Shown piece after piece: positions 7,728-15,268 of a stretch of DNA of 50,956 bases. The DNA lies in contig DXGH01000049.1 of NCBI GenBank assembly GCA_019114005.1, forward strand, positions 1-50,956, in the 5' to 3' direction. Made by a program: the position numbers and the translations under genes. Each line of letters begins with the position of its first letter. Positions within the stretch are counted from its first letter, which is position 1. This DNA comes from Candidatus Acetatifactor stercoripullorum. GTDB lineage: Bacteria; Bacillota; Clostridia; Lachnospirales; Lachnospiraceae. The notes under the pieces are model-generated. The model was not told the DNA's origin. It searched no databases and saw nothing but the letters and a program-made list of their open reading frames with translations.

Positions 7728-8617
7728 TGGAGAAGGCGTTTAAGCTGGATTTTGAAAATGATAAGGTGGGAAGCCTGTATGTAAACTGCTGCGGCTGTTC
7801 TCAAACCCAGAGTCTGCACAGCTTTGGACCGGCCTCCAAGCCCCACTATCTGATTCATTATGTGCTCAGCGGAAAGGGCATTTTTAAGTTTCACGATAAG
7901 GAATACCGGCTGGAGGCAGGCTACGGCTTTCTTATACAGCCCAATGAGCTGGCCTTTTATCAGGCGGATGAAAAGGAGCCCTGGAGCTATCTGTGGGTGG
8001 GCTTTGCGGGCAGCAGAGCCGAGGAATATTTAAATGCAATGGGACTGTCGGGACGGCATCCCATCTTTGCCTGCGATAAGTCCGAGGAGCTGTACTCCAT
8101 TGTGCGGGATATGATGGAGCACAATACCTTTGGCGTGGCGGACGATCTGCGGCGAAACGGCCTGCTGGGCGTGTTTTTGTCTGTGATTGCCGAAAATGCG
8201 GGGGTGGTGGCCAGGGAGGAGGAGGACAAGGGAAATCAGTATGTGAAGAAGGCGGTGTCCTTTATTCAGAGCAATTACTGTAATCCCATAAAGGTCACGG
8301 ACGTGGCGGAATATGTGTGTATTAACAGAAGCTATCTTTACACCCTGTTTCAAAGCTATCTGGGCATGTCCCCTCAGCAGTTTCTCACCACCTTCCGTAT
8401 CACCAAGGCCAGGGAGCTTTTGGACTCCACGGATTATCCCATAGAAAGCATTGCGCTCTCCTGCGGCTACAGCGATGCGGTGGTCTTTTCCAAGGCCTTT
8501 CACGCCATGCGGGGCATGTCCCCCTCCAGATACCGGAAGGAAAGCCACAGAGAGAGCACAAGGGAACAGCTTAAGGAGGTAGAGCATCTCATCGCCCAGC
8601 TTCTGGAGCAAAAATGA
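7727..8617 (+). CDS. AraC-family transcriptional regulator with cupin sensor
   Basis: 296 residues. The N-terminal AraC-type cupin (about 25-100; SGKGIFKFHDKEY, FLIQPNE, WSYLWVGF) is the kind that binds sugars or related small molecules. Two C-terminal helix-turn-helix units follow (about 190-285), with ITKARELLDSTDYPIESIA and GYSDAVVFSKAFHAMRGMSPSRYR. It overlaps the aldo/keto reductase stop by one base. It sits just upstream of galK and may control either its own operon or the gal genes, whose promoter has a good -10 but a poor -35, as activated promoters often do. The ligand cannot be told. Confidence 0.92.
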   Translation: MEKAFKLDFENDKVGSLYVNCCGCSQTQSLHSFGPASKPHYLIHYVLSGKGIFKFHDKEYRLEAGYGFLIQPNELAFYQADEKEPWSYLWVGFAGSRAEEYLNAMGLSGRHPIFACDKSEELYSIVRDMMEHNTFGVADDLRRNGLLGVFLSVIAENAGVVAREEEDKGNQYVKKAVSFIQSNYCNPIKVTDVAEYVCINRSYLYTLFQSYLGMSPQQFLTTFRITKARELLDSTDYPIESIALSCGYSDAVVFSKAFHAMRGMSPSRYRKESHRESTREQLKEVEHLIAQLLEQK

Positions 8618-8692
8618 GGATTGGCTTCTCATAATACAACATTTTGACAGGTTCAAAAAACATAATGATGTGGTATTTCCCTTTGCCTTTTG

Positions 8693-8698
8693 TATAAT
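8693..8698 (+). promoter_or_regulatory. Probable -10 box of the gal operon
   Basis: Perfect TATAAT 64 bases before the galK start. No good -35 lies 16-18 bases upstream; a TTGACA at 8644-8649 is too far to pair with it. This pattern fits an activator-dependent promoter, perhaps using the AraC protein encoded just upstream. Confidence 0.45.
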
Positions 8699-8761
8699 GA
8701 AAACATAAGGAAAGACTTAGCGCCTGGCGCTTGGGCTGGGCCGGAAAGGTGTAGGTGTAGG

Positions 8762-9925
8762 ATGAAGGAAACGATTTTGGCGAAATTTGCGGAGGTTTTT
8801 GGCGATGGAGAAGGGGCAGCGACCTACTTTGCGCCGGGAAGAGTGAATCTGATCGGAGAGCATACCGATTACAATGGGGGACATGTATTTCCCTGTGCGC
8901 TGACCATTGGCACTTATGGCGCAGCCCGCAAAAGGCAGGACAGAAAGCTGCGGTTTTTCTCCATGAATTTTGAAAAGCTGGGAGTGATAGAATCCTCTCT
9001 GGACGACCTGGTTCCCAGCAGGGAGGCAGGCTGGACCAACTACCCAAAGGGCGTGATGTGGGCCTTTGGAGAAAGGGGCATGGAGATTCCCTTTGGCATG
9101 GACCTTCTTTTGAACGGAAATATTCCAAACGGATCAGGACTTTCCTCCTCTGCTTCCCTGGAGGTGCTCACGGGATTTATTCTCCGGGACTTTTTCGGTT
9201 TTGAGGTAAGCAATCAGGATCTGGCTTTGATCGGACAGTTTTCCGAAAATAATTTTAATAAGGTAAACTGCGGCATTATGGATCAGTTTGCCATTGCAAT
9301 GGGCAAAAAGGATCACGCTATTTTTCTGGACACTGCAGATTTGTCCTTTGAATATGCGCCCATCAAGCTGGAAAACGCCAAGATCGTCATTGCCTGCAGC
9401 AACAAAAAAAGAGGTCTTGGGGACTCTAAATACAACGAGCGCAGAAGCGAATGCGAAACGGCGCTGGCAGAGCTTCAAAAGGTGGTAAAGATCAATACCC
9501 TGGGAGATCTGGATGAAGAGACCTTTGAGAAATATAAGGATGCCATAGGGAGCGATGTGAGGAGAAAAAGGGCAAAGCATGCGGTTTATGAAAACCAGCG
9601 CACCATTCAGGCGGTTTCGGCCTTGAAGAATAACGATGTGAAGCGGTTTGGAGAGCTGATGAATGCTTCTCATGTGTCCCTTCGGGATGATTATGAGGTG
9701 ACGGGCATAGAGCTGGACACCCTGGTGGAGGAAGCCTGGAAGGTGGAGGGCGTGATCGGCTCCCGCATGACGGGCGCAGGCTTTGGAGGCTGCACGGTGA
9801 GTATTGTGCGGGACGACGCCATCGATGCTTTCATTGAACAGGTGGGCAGAGCCTATGAAGCAAAAATCGGATATGCCGCTGACTTTTATGTGGTGGAGAT
9901 TGGAGACGGCCCCTGCCGCATCTGA
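8762..9925 (+). CDS. galK: Galactokinase
   Basis: 387 residues from ATG 8762, the usual length. The galactokinase signature GRVNLIGEHTDYNGG is at about 26-40, the GHMP ATP-binding motif PNGSGLSSSASLE at about 120, and the C-terminal GHMP motif is GAGFGGCTVS. It phosphorylates alpha-D-galactose at C1 with ATP in the cytosol, the first Leloir step. The start is set by alignment to the family and by GGTGTAGG upstream; an in-frame extension to 8690 overlaps the promoter and is unlikely. galT follows after 65 bases; galE and galM are not in this window. Confidence 0.95.
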   Translation: MKETILAKFAEVFGDGEGAATYFAPGRVNLIGEHTDYNGGHVFPCALTIGTYGAARKRQDRKLRFFSMNFEKLGVIESSLDDLVPSREAGWTNYPKGVMWAFGERGMEIPFGMDLLLNGNIPNGSGLSSSASLEVLTGFILRDFFGFEVSNQDLALIGQFSENNFNKVNCGIMDQFAIAMGKKDHAIFLDTADLSFEYAPIKLENAKIVIACSNKKRGLGDSKYNERRSECETALAELQKVVKINTLGDLDEETFEKYKDAIGSDVRRKRAKHAVYENQRTIQAVSALKNNDVKRFGELMNASHVSLRDDYEVTGIELDTLVEEAWKVEGVIGSRMTGAGFGGCTVSIVRDDAIDAFIEQVGRAYEAKIGYAADFYVVEIGDGPCRI

Positions 9926-9990
9926 CGGGTGCTCAGCACCATGGGCAGCCCCGTTGGCGCAGACCATAATATTCTGGGAGGAAGAGAGCA

Positions 9991-11496
9991 ATGATTCAGA
10001 CCTATATCAAAAAACTGGTGTCCTACGGCGTACAGACCGGCCTTGTTCCCCAAGAGGACGTGATTTTTACCACCAACCGGCTTTTGGAGCTGTTTGGGTT
10101 AGACGAGCTGGAGGATTCTGACACAGATGTCACAATGAGAGAGGATGAGCTGGAGGAGGTTCTTTCGGGGATGCTGGATTATGCCTTCGAAAAGGGGCTG
10201 ATGGCGGAAAACAGCATTGTCTATCGGGACCTGTTTGACACGAAGATCATGAGCATGCTGATGCCCCGTCCAAGCGAGGTGATCAGACGCTTTACTGAAC
10301 TGTATGAGAATGTGTCTCCTCAGGCGGCTACGGATTATTATTATAAGCTGAGCAGAGATTCCGATTATATCCGCAGATACCGTATCTGCAAGGATCAGAA
10401 GTGGGTCACCTCCACAAAGTACGGCGATTTGGATATCACCATCAATCTCTCCAAGCCGGAGAAGGACCCCAAAGCCATTGCGGCGGCCAAAAATGCCAGG
10501 CAGTCCGGGTATCCAAAATGTCTTTTGTGCAAGGAAAACGAGGGCTATGCAGGCAGGGTAAATCATCCTGCAAGGCAGAACCACCGCATTATTCCGGTGA
10601 CCATAAACAACAGCCAGTGGGGCTTTCAGTATTCTCCTTATGTCTATTACAATGAGCACTGCATTGTGTTTAATTCTCAGCATGTGCCCATGAAGATTGA
10701 TCACGCGGCTTTCTGCAAGCTCTTTGATTTTGTGAAGCAGTTTCCCCACTACTTTGTGGGCTCCAACGCAGACCTTCCCATTGTGGGGGGTTCCATCCTA
10801 AGCCACGATCATTTCCAGGGAGGACGCTATGAGTTTGCCATGGCAAAGGCCCCTGTGGAAAGAAGCTTTACCGTGGCGGGATACGAGGATGTGAAAGCCG
10901 GAATTGTCAACTGGCCCATGTCGGTGATCCGCCTTAGCGCAGCGGATACAGACAGAATCATTGCCCTGGCGGATGTGATCCTGGAAAAATGGAGAAGCTA
11001 TACAGATGAGACCGCTTTCATTTTTGCAGAGACGGAGGGCGAGCCCCACAACACCATTACCCCCATCGCCAGAAAGAGAGGGGAGCTTTATGAGCTGGAT
11101 CTGGTGCTTCGGAACAATATCACCACAGAGGAGCACCCTCTGGGCGTATATCATCCCCATGCAAAGCTGCATCATATCAAGAAGGAAAATATTGGCCTGA
11201 TAGAGGTCATGGGACTTGCAGTGCTTCCCGCCCGCCTGAAGGAGGAAATGGCCCTGTTAAAGGAGGCCATCCTTACGGGAGCGGATCTGCGCGCAGACCA
11301 GGTTCTTGCAAAGCATGCGGACTGGGTGGAGGAATTTAAGCCCAAATATGAACAGATCGACGCCTCCAATATCGACCAGATCATCCAGGAGGAGATTGGA
11401 CTGGTGTTCATGGAGGTTTTGGAGGATGCAGGCGTTTACAAGAGAACGCCGGAAGGACAGGAAGCCTTCGACAGATTTGTGACAAGCTTGTCGTAA
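9991..11496 (+). CDS. galT: Galactose-1-phosphate uridylyltransferase, Firmicute type II
   Basis: 501 residues, matching the long Firmicute GalT type rather than the roughly 350-residue E. coli type. GGGAGGAAGAG lies before the ATG. Recognisable parts are the RIIPVTINNSQWGFQYSPY and GGSILSHDHFQGG regions and HPHAKLHHIKKENIG near the C-terminus. It exchanges UMP between UDP-glucose and galactose-1-phosphate. It is co-transcribed with galK. A hairpin with T-run follows the stop. Confidence 0.94.
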   Translation: MIQTYIKKLVSYGVQTGLVPQEDVIFTTNRLLELFGLDELEDSDTDVTMREDELEEVLSGMLDYAFEKGLMAENSIVYRDLFDTKIMSMLMPRPSEVIRRFTELYENVSPQAATDYYYKLSRDSDYIRRYRICKDQKWVTSTKYGDLDITINLSKPEKDPKAIAAAKNARQSGYPKCLLCKENEGYAGRVNHPARQNHRIIPVTINNSQWGFQYSPYVYYNEHCIVFNSQHVPMKIDHAAFCKLFDFVKQFPHYFVGSNADLPIVGGSILSHDHFQGGRYEFAMAKAPVERSFTVAGYEDVKAGIVNWPMSVIRLSAADTDRIIALADVILEKWRSYTDETAFIFAETEGEPHNTITPIARKRGELYELDLVLRNNITTEEHPLGVYHPHAKLHHIKKENIGLIEVMGLAVLPARLKEEMALLKEAILTGADLRADQVLAKHADWVEEFKPKYEQIDASNIDQIIQEEIGLVFMEVLEDAGVYKRTPEGQEAFDRFVTSLS

Positions 11497-11503
11497 AGCT
11501 CAG

Positions 11504-11550
11504 GCCATCGGCTGTTTCTTTTAAAAAGAAAGGGCAGCTGGTGGCTTTTT
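11504..11550 (+). terminator. Terminator of the gal operon
   Basis: Imperfect hairpin: GCCA (11504-11507) with TGGC (11542-11545), GCTG with CAGC, and an inner TTTCTTTT/AAAAGAAA, followed by five T (11546-11550). Confidence 0.6.
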
Positions 11551-11644
11551 ACATGAAAAAAAGATAGTAAACAAAAATACATGGCAAATCATACAAAAAC
11601 AGAAATGAAAATTGGTAAATATATGCCAAAGTTAACTAAGAATC

Positions 11645-11673
11645 TTGACTTTCAGTAGTACCTTTGATATGCT
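11645..11673 (+). promoter_or_regulatory. Sigma-A promoter of the PTS operon
   Basis: TTGACT (11645-11650) and TATGCT (11668-11673) with a 17-base spacer ending in TACCTTTGA. The same arrangement and spacer end occur at 16845-16873. Confidence 0.7.
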
Positions 11674-11712
11674 ATATACATGATTAAAGTTTGGTTCAAA
11701 TCAACGATGAAT

Positions 11713-11815
11713 GGATTGTTACTGTGTGGCAGGCAAAACCAGATTTTATAAATTGATCGCAACGCTGCTTTTAAGCAGTTTTGCTGCCGGTCAGTTTATA
11801 AAGCCTGGTTTTTTT
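11713..11815 (+). promoter_or_regulatory. LicT/SacY-type RAT antiterminator overlapping a terminator
   Basis: Bases 11713-11740 match the ribonucleic antiterminator of the BglG/LicT/SacY family: GGATTGTTACTG, a short loop, then CAGGCAAAACC. Its 3' end (AAACC) is shared with a large intrinsic terminator: CCAGATTTTATAAA (from 11739) pairs with TTTATAAAGCCTGG (11795-11808), an inner CTGCTTTTAAGCAG hairpin sits in the middle, and seven T follow (11809-11815). When the antiterminator protein binds the RAT hairpin, the terminator cannot form and the PTS operon is read. The regulator is the first gene of the operon, so this is autoregulated. Confidence 0.92.
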
Positions 11816-11880
11816 CTATCTATAGACAGCTTTCAGTACAAAAGACGGCAGAAGGTGATCTGCCCAGGAGTTGAGCAGGT

Positions 11881-12756
11881 ATGGTAGTCGGAAAAGTTAT
11901 CAATAATAACGTCATATCTTCATGGGATGCAGATCACAATGAGATTATTGTCATGGGAAGGGGAATCGGCTTTCAGAAAAGGCCGGGGCAGACTGTCAGT
12001 GAGGCGGATGTAGAAAAAATTTTCCGTCTGGAAAACAGTGATGTGCGCAGGCAGTTTGAAAATCTCCTGGAAAATATTCCTCTGGAGAATATTCAGGTGT
12101 CGGCGGATATCATTGCGTATGCCAAGGAGCAGTTAAATACCAGACTGAGCCAGAACGTGTATTTGACGCTCACGGATCACATCAGCTTTGCCATCACACG
12201 GTATCGGGAGGGAATGGATTTTTCCAACGCGCTTTATCTGGAGATCAAACGATTTTATCCCCAGCAGTTTGAGATCGGCATGCACGCGCTGGACCTGATT
12301 GCGGAGTATACGGGAATCCGTCTGCCGGATGATGAGGCTGCATCCATTGCCATTCACCTGGTAAATGCACAGTTTGACACAAAGGTCCGGGATACCTGGC
12401 GGGTGACAAATGTGATCCGGGATACCATAAAGATTCTGGAGGAGGAGCTGTCCCTGCCGCCGGAGGATTCCTTTCGTATGGACTGCCTGCTGTCCAATCT
12501 GAAGTTTCTATCTTACCGGATGCTGCTTATGCCCTCGGGGGAGGGGGAAGAGGATGAACAATTCTATCAATTTGTGAAAGGGTACTGCAGCAGGGAGTAT
12601 CTGGCAGCCCAGAAGGTGAGAGAGCATTTGAAAAAAGAATACCAGTGTGAGATGACGGAGGAAGAACAGATTTATCTGACACTGTGGATTAAACAGACGG
12701 TCAGCTTTGAAAAACAAACTAAAAAGAAGGGAAGTATGGAGGATGGGATTATTTGA
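11881..12756 (+). CDS. PRD-domain transcription antiterminator, LicT/BglG family
   Basis: 291 residues; TGCCCAGGAG lies upstream of the ATG. The N-terminal RNA-binding CAT domain (about 1-57) has KVINNNVIS and VMGRGIGFQK. PRD1 (about 65-170) keeps both phosphorylatable histidines, His100 (LTDHISFAI) and His159 (AIHLVNA), targets of the cognate EII. PRD2 (about 175-275) has Asn206 (SNLKFLSYR) and Trp269 (LTLWIKQ) where LicT has His207 and His269, so it cannot be activated by HPr phosphorylation in the normal way. It binds the RAT at 11713 and presumably the copy at 16914. It overlaps the EIIA gene by 14 bases. Confidence 0.93.
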   Translation: MVVGKVINNNVISSWDADHNEIIVMGRGIGFQKRPGQTVSEADVEKIFRLENSDVRRQFENLLENIPLENIQVSADIIAYAKEQLNTRLSQNVYLTLTDHISFAITRYREGMDFSNALYLEIKRFYPQQFEIGMHALDLIAEYTGIRLPDDEAASIAIHLVNAQFDTKVRDTWRVTNVIRDTIKILEEELSLPPEDSFRMDCLLSNLKFLSYRMLLMPSGEGEEDEQFYQFVKGYCSREYLAAQKVREHLKKEYQCEMTEEEQIYLTLWIKQTVSFEKQTKKKGSMEDGII

Positions 12757-13225
12757 TTTTAAGAAAAAAAAGGAAATTTTACTGGGAGCGCCCGTGGAAG
12801 GAGAATGCGTTCCCCTGTCCCAGGTGAGCGATCCCACTTTCCGGGATGAGATTTTAGGAAAAGGAGTCGCCTTTCAGGCGTTGGACGGAAAGGTTTTTGC
12901 GCCTGCGGACGGGGAGGTGAGTACTGTTTTCCCCACCGGCCATGCGGTGGTTCTTACAACCAGCGAGGGAGTGGAAATCTTGATTCATATTGGTCTGGAT
13001 ACGGTAAAGCTGGAGGGAAAGCATTTTCAGATCAAAACGGAAGCGGGGAAACAGGTGAAGAAAGGAGAGCTTTTGATTGAGGCGGACATACAGGCCATCG
13101 AGAAAGAGGGATATGACTGTATGACGCCGATGATTATCTGCAATACGCCGGATTTTACCGCAGTGGAGGGGATCGCTCAGGGACATGTAAAGCCGGGGGA
13201 CGACTGCCTGCGGATCAGGAAATAG
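12743..13225 (+). CDS. PTS EIIA component, glucose family
   Basis: 160 residues from ATG 12743. An in-frame ATG at 12707 lies inside the antiterminator and would add a non-conserved tail. The fold is Crr-like: FAPADGEVS, TGHAVVL with His67, and ILIHIGLDTV with His82, the phospho-histidine equivalent to His90 of E. coli EIIA-Glc. It takes phosphate from HPr and passes it to the EIIB domain at 15269-16741. The 14-base overlap with the antiterminator and the free-standing form match a split glucose/N-acetylglucosamine-type PTS. Confidence 0.94.
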   Translation: MGLFDFKKKKEILLGAPVEGECVPLSQVSDPTFRDEILGKGVAFQALDGKVFAPADGEVSTVFPTGHAVVLTTSEGVEILIHIGLDTVKLEGKHFQIKTEAGKQVKKGELLIEADIQAIEKEGYDCMTPMIICNTPDFTAVEGIAQGHVKPGDDCLRIRK

Positions 13226-13259
13226 CAGCCGGAAAACAGGACGGGGGTGATGGCAGGAC

Positions 13260-14873
13260 ATGCAGAAATATGCAGGAAAAAGTGTTTCAAAGGGGACTGC
13301 GGCAGGAAAAATACGCCTTTATGCCAGAAAAGAGACGGCAGGCCCAAAACGGACAGTGGAGGATGTGCAGGCAGAGCTTGCGCGGTTTGAAGAGGCCAGA
13401 AGGGAAGCGGAAGCCAGGATAGAGGGCCTGTATGAGAAGGCGTTGAAAGAGGCCGGGGAAGAACAGGCCATGATCTTTGAGGTGCACCGGATGATGCTGG
13501 AGGATGCGGATTACCTGGAGGCGGTGCGCAGCCTGATCCGGGAGGAGAAGGCGGATGCGGAATACGCGGTGCGCACTGCGGGGGAGCAGTTTGCCCGGAT
13601 GTTTTCGGAGCTGGACAATGACTACATGAAGCAGCGCAGCGCGGATGTGCTGGACGTTTCCCGCCAGGTTGCGGGGATTCTGGCAGGCGGGGAGGAGGAA
13701 GCGTCCTGGGATGAGCCGGTGATCCTGTTAGCCCTGGATCTGTCGCCCAGCGAGACCATGCAGCTTGACAAGGATAAGATACTGGCGTTTGCCCTGTGCG
13801 GGGGGTCAGCCAACTCCCATACGGCGATCCTGGCCCGGTCCCTGAACATCCCGGCCCTGGTGCAGACCCAGGTGGAGCTGAAGGAGGAGTATGACGGGAA
13901 ACAGGGTGCGGTGGACGGGTTTTCGGGAGTGCTTTATGTGGAGCCGGATGAGGAGACCCTTTCAGAGCTTCATGAGAGGGAGGAAAGGCAGAAAGAGCGC
14001 CGGGAAAGGCTGGAGCAGCTCAAGGGGCTTAAGAACGAGACCCGTGACGGAAGAAGGGTGGAGATATATGCCAACATAGGCAGCGCGGAAGAGGTGGAGA
14101 AGGTGCTGGAGTCGGATGCGGGAGGCATAGGGCTTTTCCGGAGCGAGTTTCTCTACCTGGGAAGGGAGGACTATCCCACGGAGGAGGAGCAGTTTGAGAT
14201 CTATAAGGAAGTGCTCTCCCGGATGGGAGGGAAAAAGGTGGTGATCAGGACCCTGGATATCGGAGCGGACAAACAGGCGGACTATTTCGGGCTGCCCAGG
14301 GAGGAAAACCCGGCGTTAGGGTACCGTGCCATCCGGATCTGCCTGACGAGAAGGGATGTGTTTACAGCCCAGCTGCGGGCCATCTACAGGGCATCAGCGT
14401 ATGGAAGGGCAGCGGTGATGTTCCCCATGGTGATATCCGTGGAGGAAGTGCGGAAGATAAAGGAGATCGTGGAAGAGGTAAAGAAGGAGCTGTCAGAGGA
14501 AGGGAAGGCCGTTGGGGAAGTGGAGCTCGGGATCATGGTGGAGACCCCGGCGGCAGCCATCATCAGCGACAGGCTGGCGGAGGAGGTTGACTTTTTCAGC
14601 CTGGGGACCAATGACCTGACGCAGTACACGCTGGCCATAGACAGGCAGAACCAGAGGCTGGAGGAATTCTTTGACGCCCACCACGAGGCGGTGCTGCGCC
14701 TGATAGAGCTGACGGTAAAGAATGCCCATGCAGCGGGGATATGGGCAGGGATCTGCGGGGACCTGGCGGCGGATGAAAGCCTTACGGAGAGGTTTCTGGA
14801 GATGGGGGTGGATGAGCTTTCGGTGGCCCCGTCCAGCGTGCTGTCTGTGAGGGAGGCGGTGCGGAACATCTGA
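13260..14873 (+). CDS. ptsI: PTS enzyme I (phosphoenolpyruvate-protein phosphotransferase)
   Basis: 537 residues. The swivelling domain carries phospho-acceptor His187 in GGSANSHTAILARS; the usual form is GGRTSHTAI, so there is one extra residue before Ser-His. The PEP-binding barrel has GIGLFRSEFLY, FFSLGTNDLTQYTLA and the GICGDLAA cysteine region. It transfers phosphate from PEP to HPr, starting the relay. The ribosome site is modest (GGGGGTGA, about nine bases away). The gene is visibly GC-richer than its neighbours: two 60-base lines at 13561 and 14521 are 60% and 68% GC, against about 53% in the EIICB line at 16141, suggesting a different origin. Confidence 0.96.
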   Translation: MQKYAGKSVSKGTAAGKIRLYARKETAGPKRTVEDVQAELARFEEARREAEARIEGLYEKALKEAGEEQAMIFEVHRMMLEDADYLEAVRSLIREEKADAEYAVRTAGEQFARMFSELDNDYMKQRSADVLDVSRQVAGILAGGEEEASWDEPVILLALDLSPSETMQLDKDKILAFALCGGSANSHTAILARSLNIPALVQTQVELKEEYDGKQGAVDGFSGVLYVEPDEETLSELHEREERQKERRERLEQLKGLKNETRDGRRVEIYANIGSAEEVEKVLESDAGGIGLFRSEFLYLGREDYPTEEEQFEIYKEVLSRMGGKKVVIRTLDIGADKQADYFGLPREENPALGYRAIRICLTRRDVFTAQLRAIYRASAYGRAAVMFPMVISVEEVRKIKEIVEEVKKELSEEGKAVGEVELGIMVETPAAAIISDRLAEEVDFFSLGTNDLTQYTLAIDRQNQRLEEFFDAHHEAVLRLIELTVKNAHAAGIWAGICGDLAADESLTERFLEMGVDELSVAPSSVLSVREAVRNI

Positions 14874-14909
14874 CGGACTGTAATATAGGAAAAGAAAGGA
14901 AAAAGAGAA

Positions 14910-15167
14910 ATGAAACAATTTGAGTACACCATTACCGATGAGCTGGGAATTCATGCAAGGCCCGCGGGCCTGCTGGTAAAAAAGGCCGGAGAGTTTGCCA
15001 GTACGGTGACCATTGACAACGGCCAAAAAAAGGCGGATGCAAAGAAGCTGATTTCCCTGATGATGCTGGCTGTGAAAATGGGACAGACCGTTAAGTTTAT
15101 CATTGAAGGCGCTGACGAGGATAAGGCGGCTGCGGTTCTGGAAACGTTTATGAAGGAAAATCTTTAA
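14910..15167 (+). CDS. HPr-family phosphocarrier with Lys at position 46
   Basis: 85 residues, the normal HPr length. The active-site His15 lies in GIHARPAG and accepts phosphate from EI. At position 46, where Gram-positive HPr has the serine phosphorylated by HPr kinase, the sequence reads KADAKKLISL, placing Lys46 there; the nearest serine is Ser49. It can therefore act as phosphocarrier but should not form HPr(Ser-P), the CcpA co-repressor. It lies between ptsI and the EIICB gene, making a complete dedicated relay. A general ptsH with Ser46 would be expected elsewhere in the genome. Confidence 0.92.
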   Translation: MKQFEYTITDELGIHARPAGLLVKKAGEFASTVTIDNGQKKADAKKLISLMMLAVKMGQTVKFIIEGADEDKAAAVLETFMKENL

Positions 15168-15268
15168 AAATTTTTACTACATTTTCAAATTGTATTCGGA
15201 GGAAAAAGGTTCCTTTAGAATAAAATAATCCTGAGGCTAGGGCAGGAAGAAACGGGGGTTTATTATTT

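Noticed and set aside
8644..8666. TTGACA and CATAAT as a promoter for galK
   Set aside because: The boxes are only 11 bases apart, too close for sigma-A; the TATAAT at 8693 is better placed.
9927..9940. Hairpin GGTGC-TCA-GCACC between galK and galT
   Set aside because: The stem is only five bases with no T-run; too weak to call.
9134..9991. 285-residue minus-strand frame opposite galK
   Set aside because: galK is unambiguous on the plus strand; the antisense product is rich in His/Ile/Leu and matches nothing.
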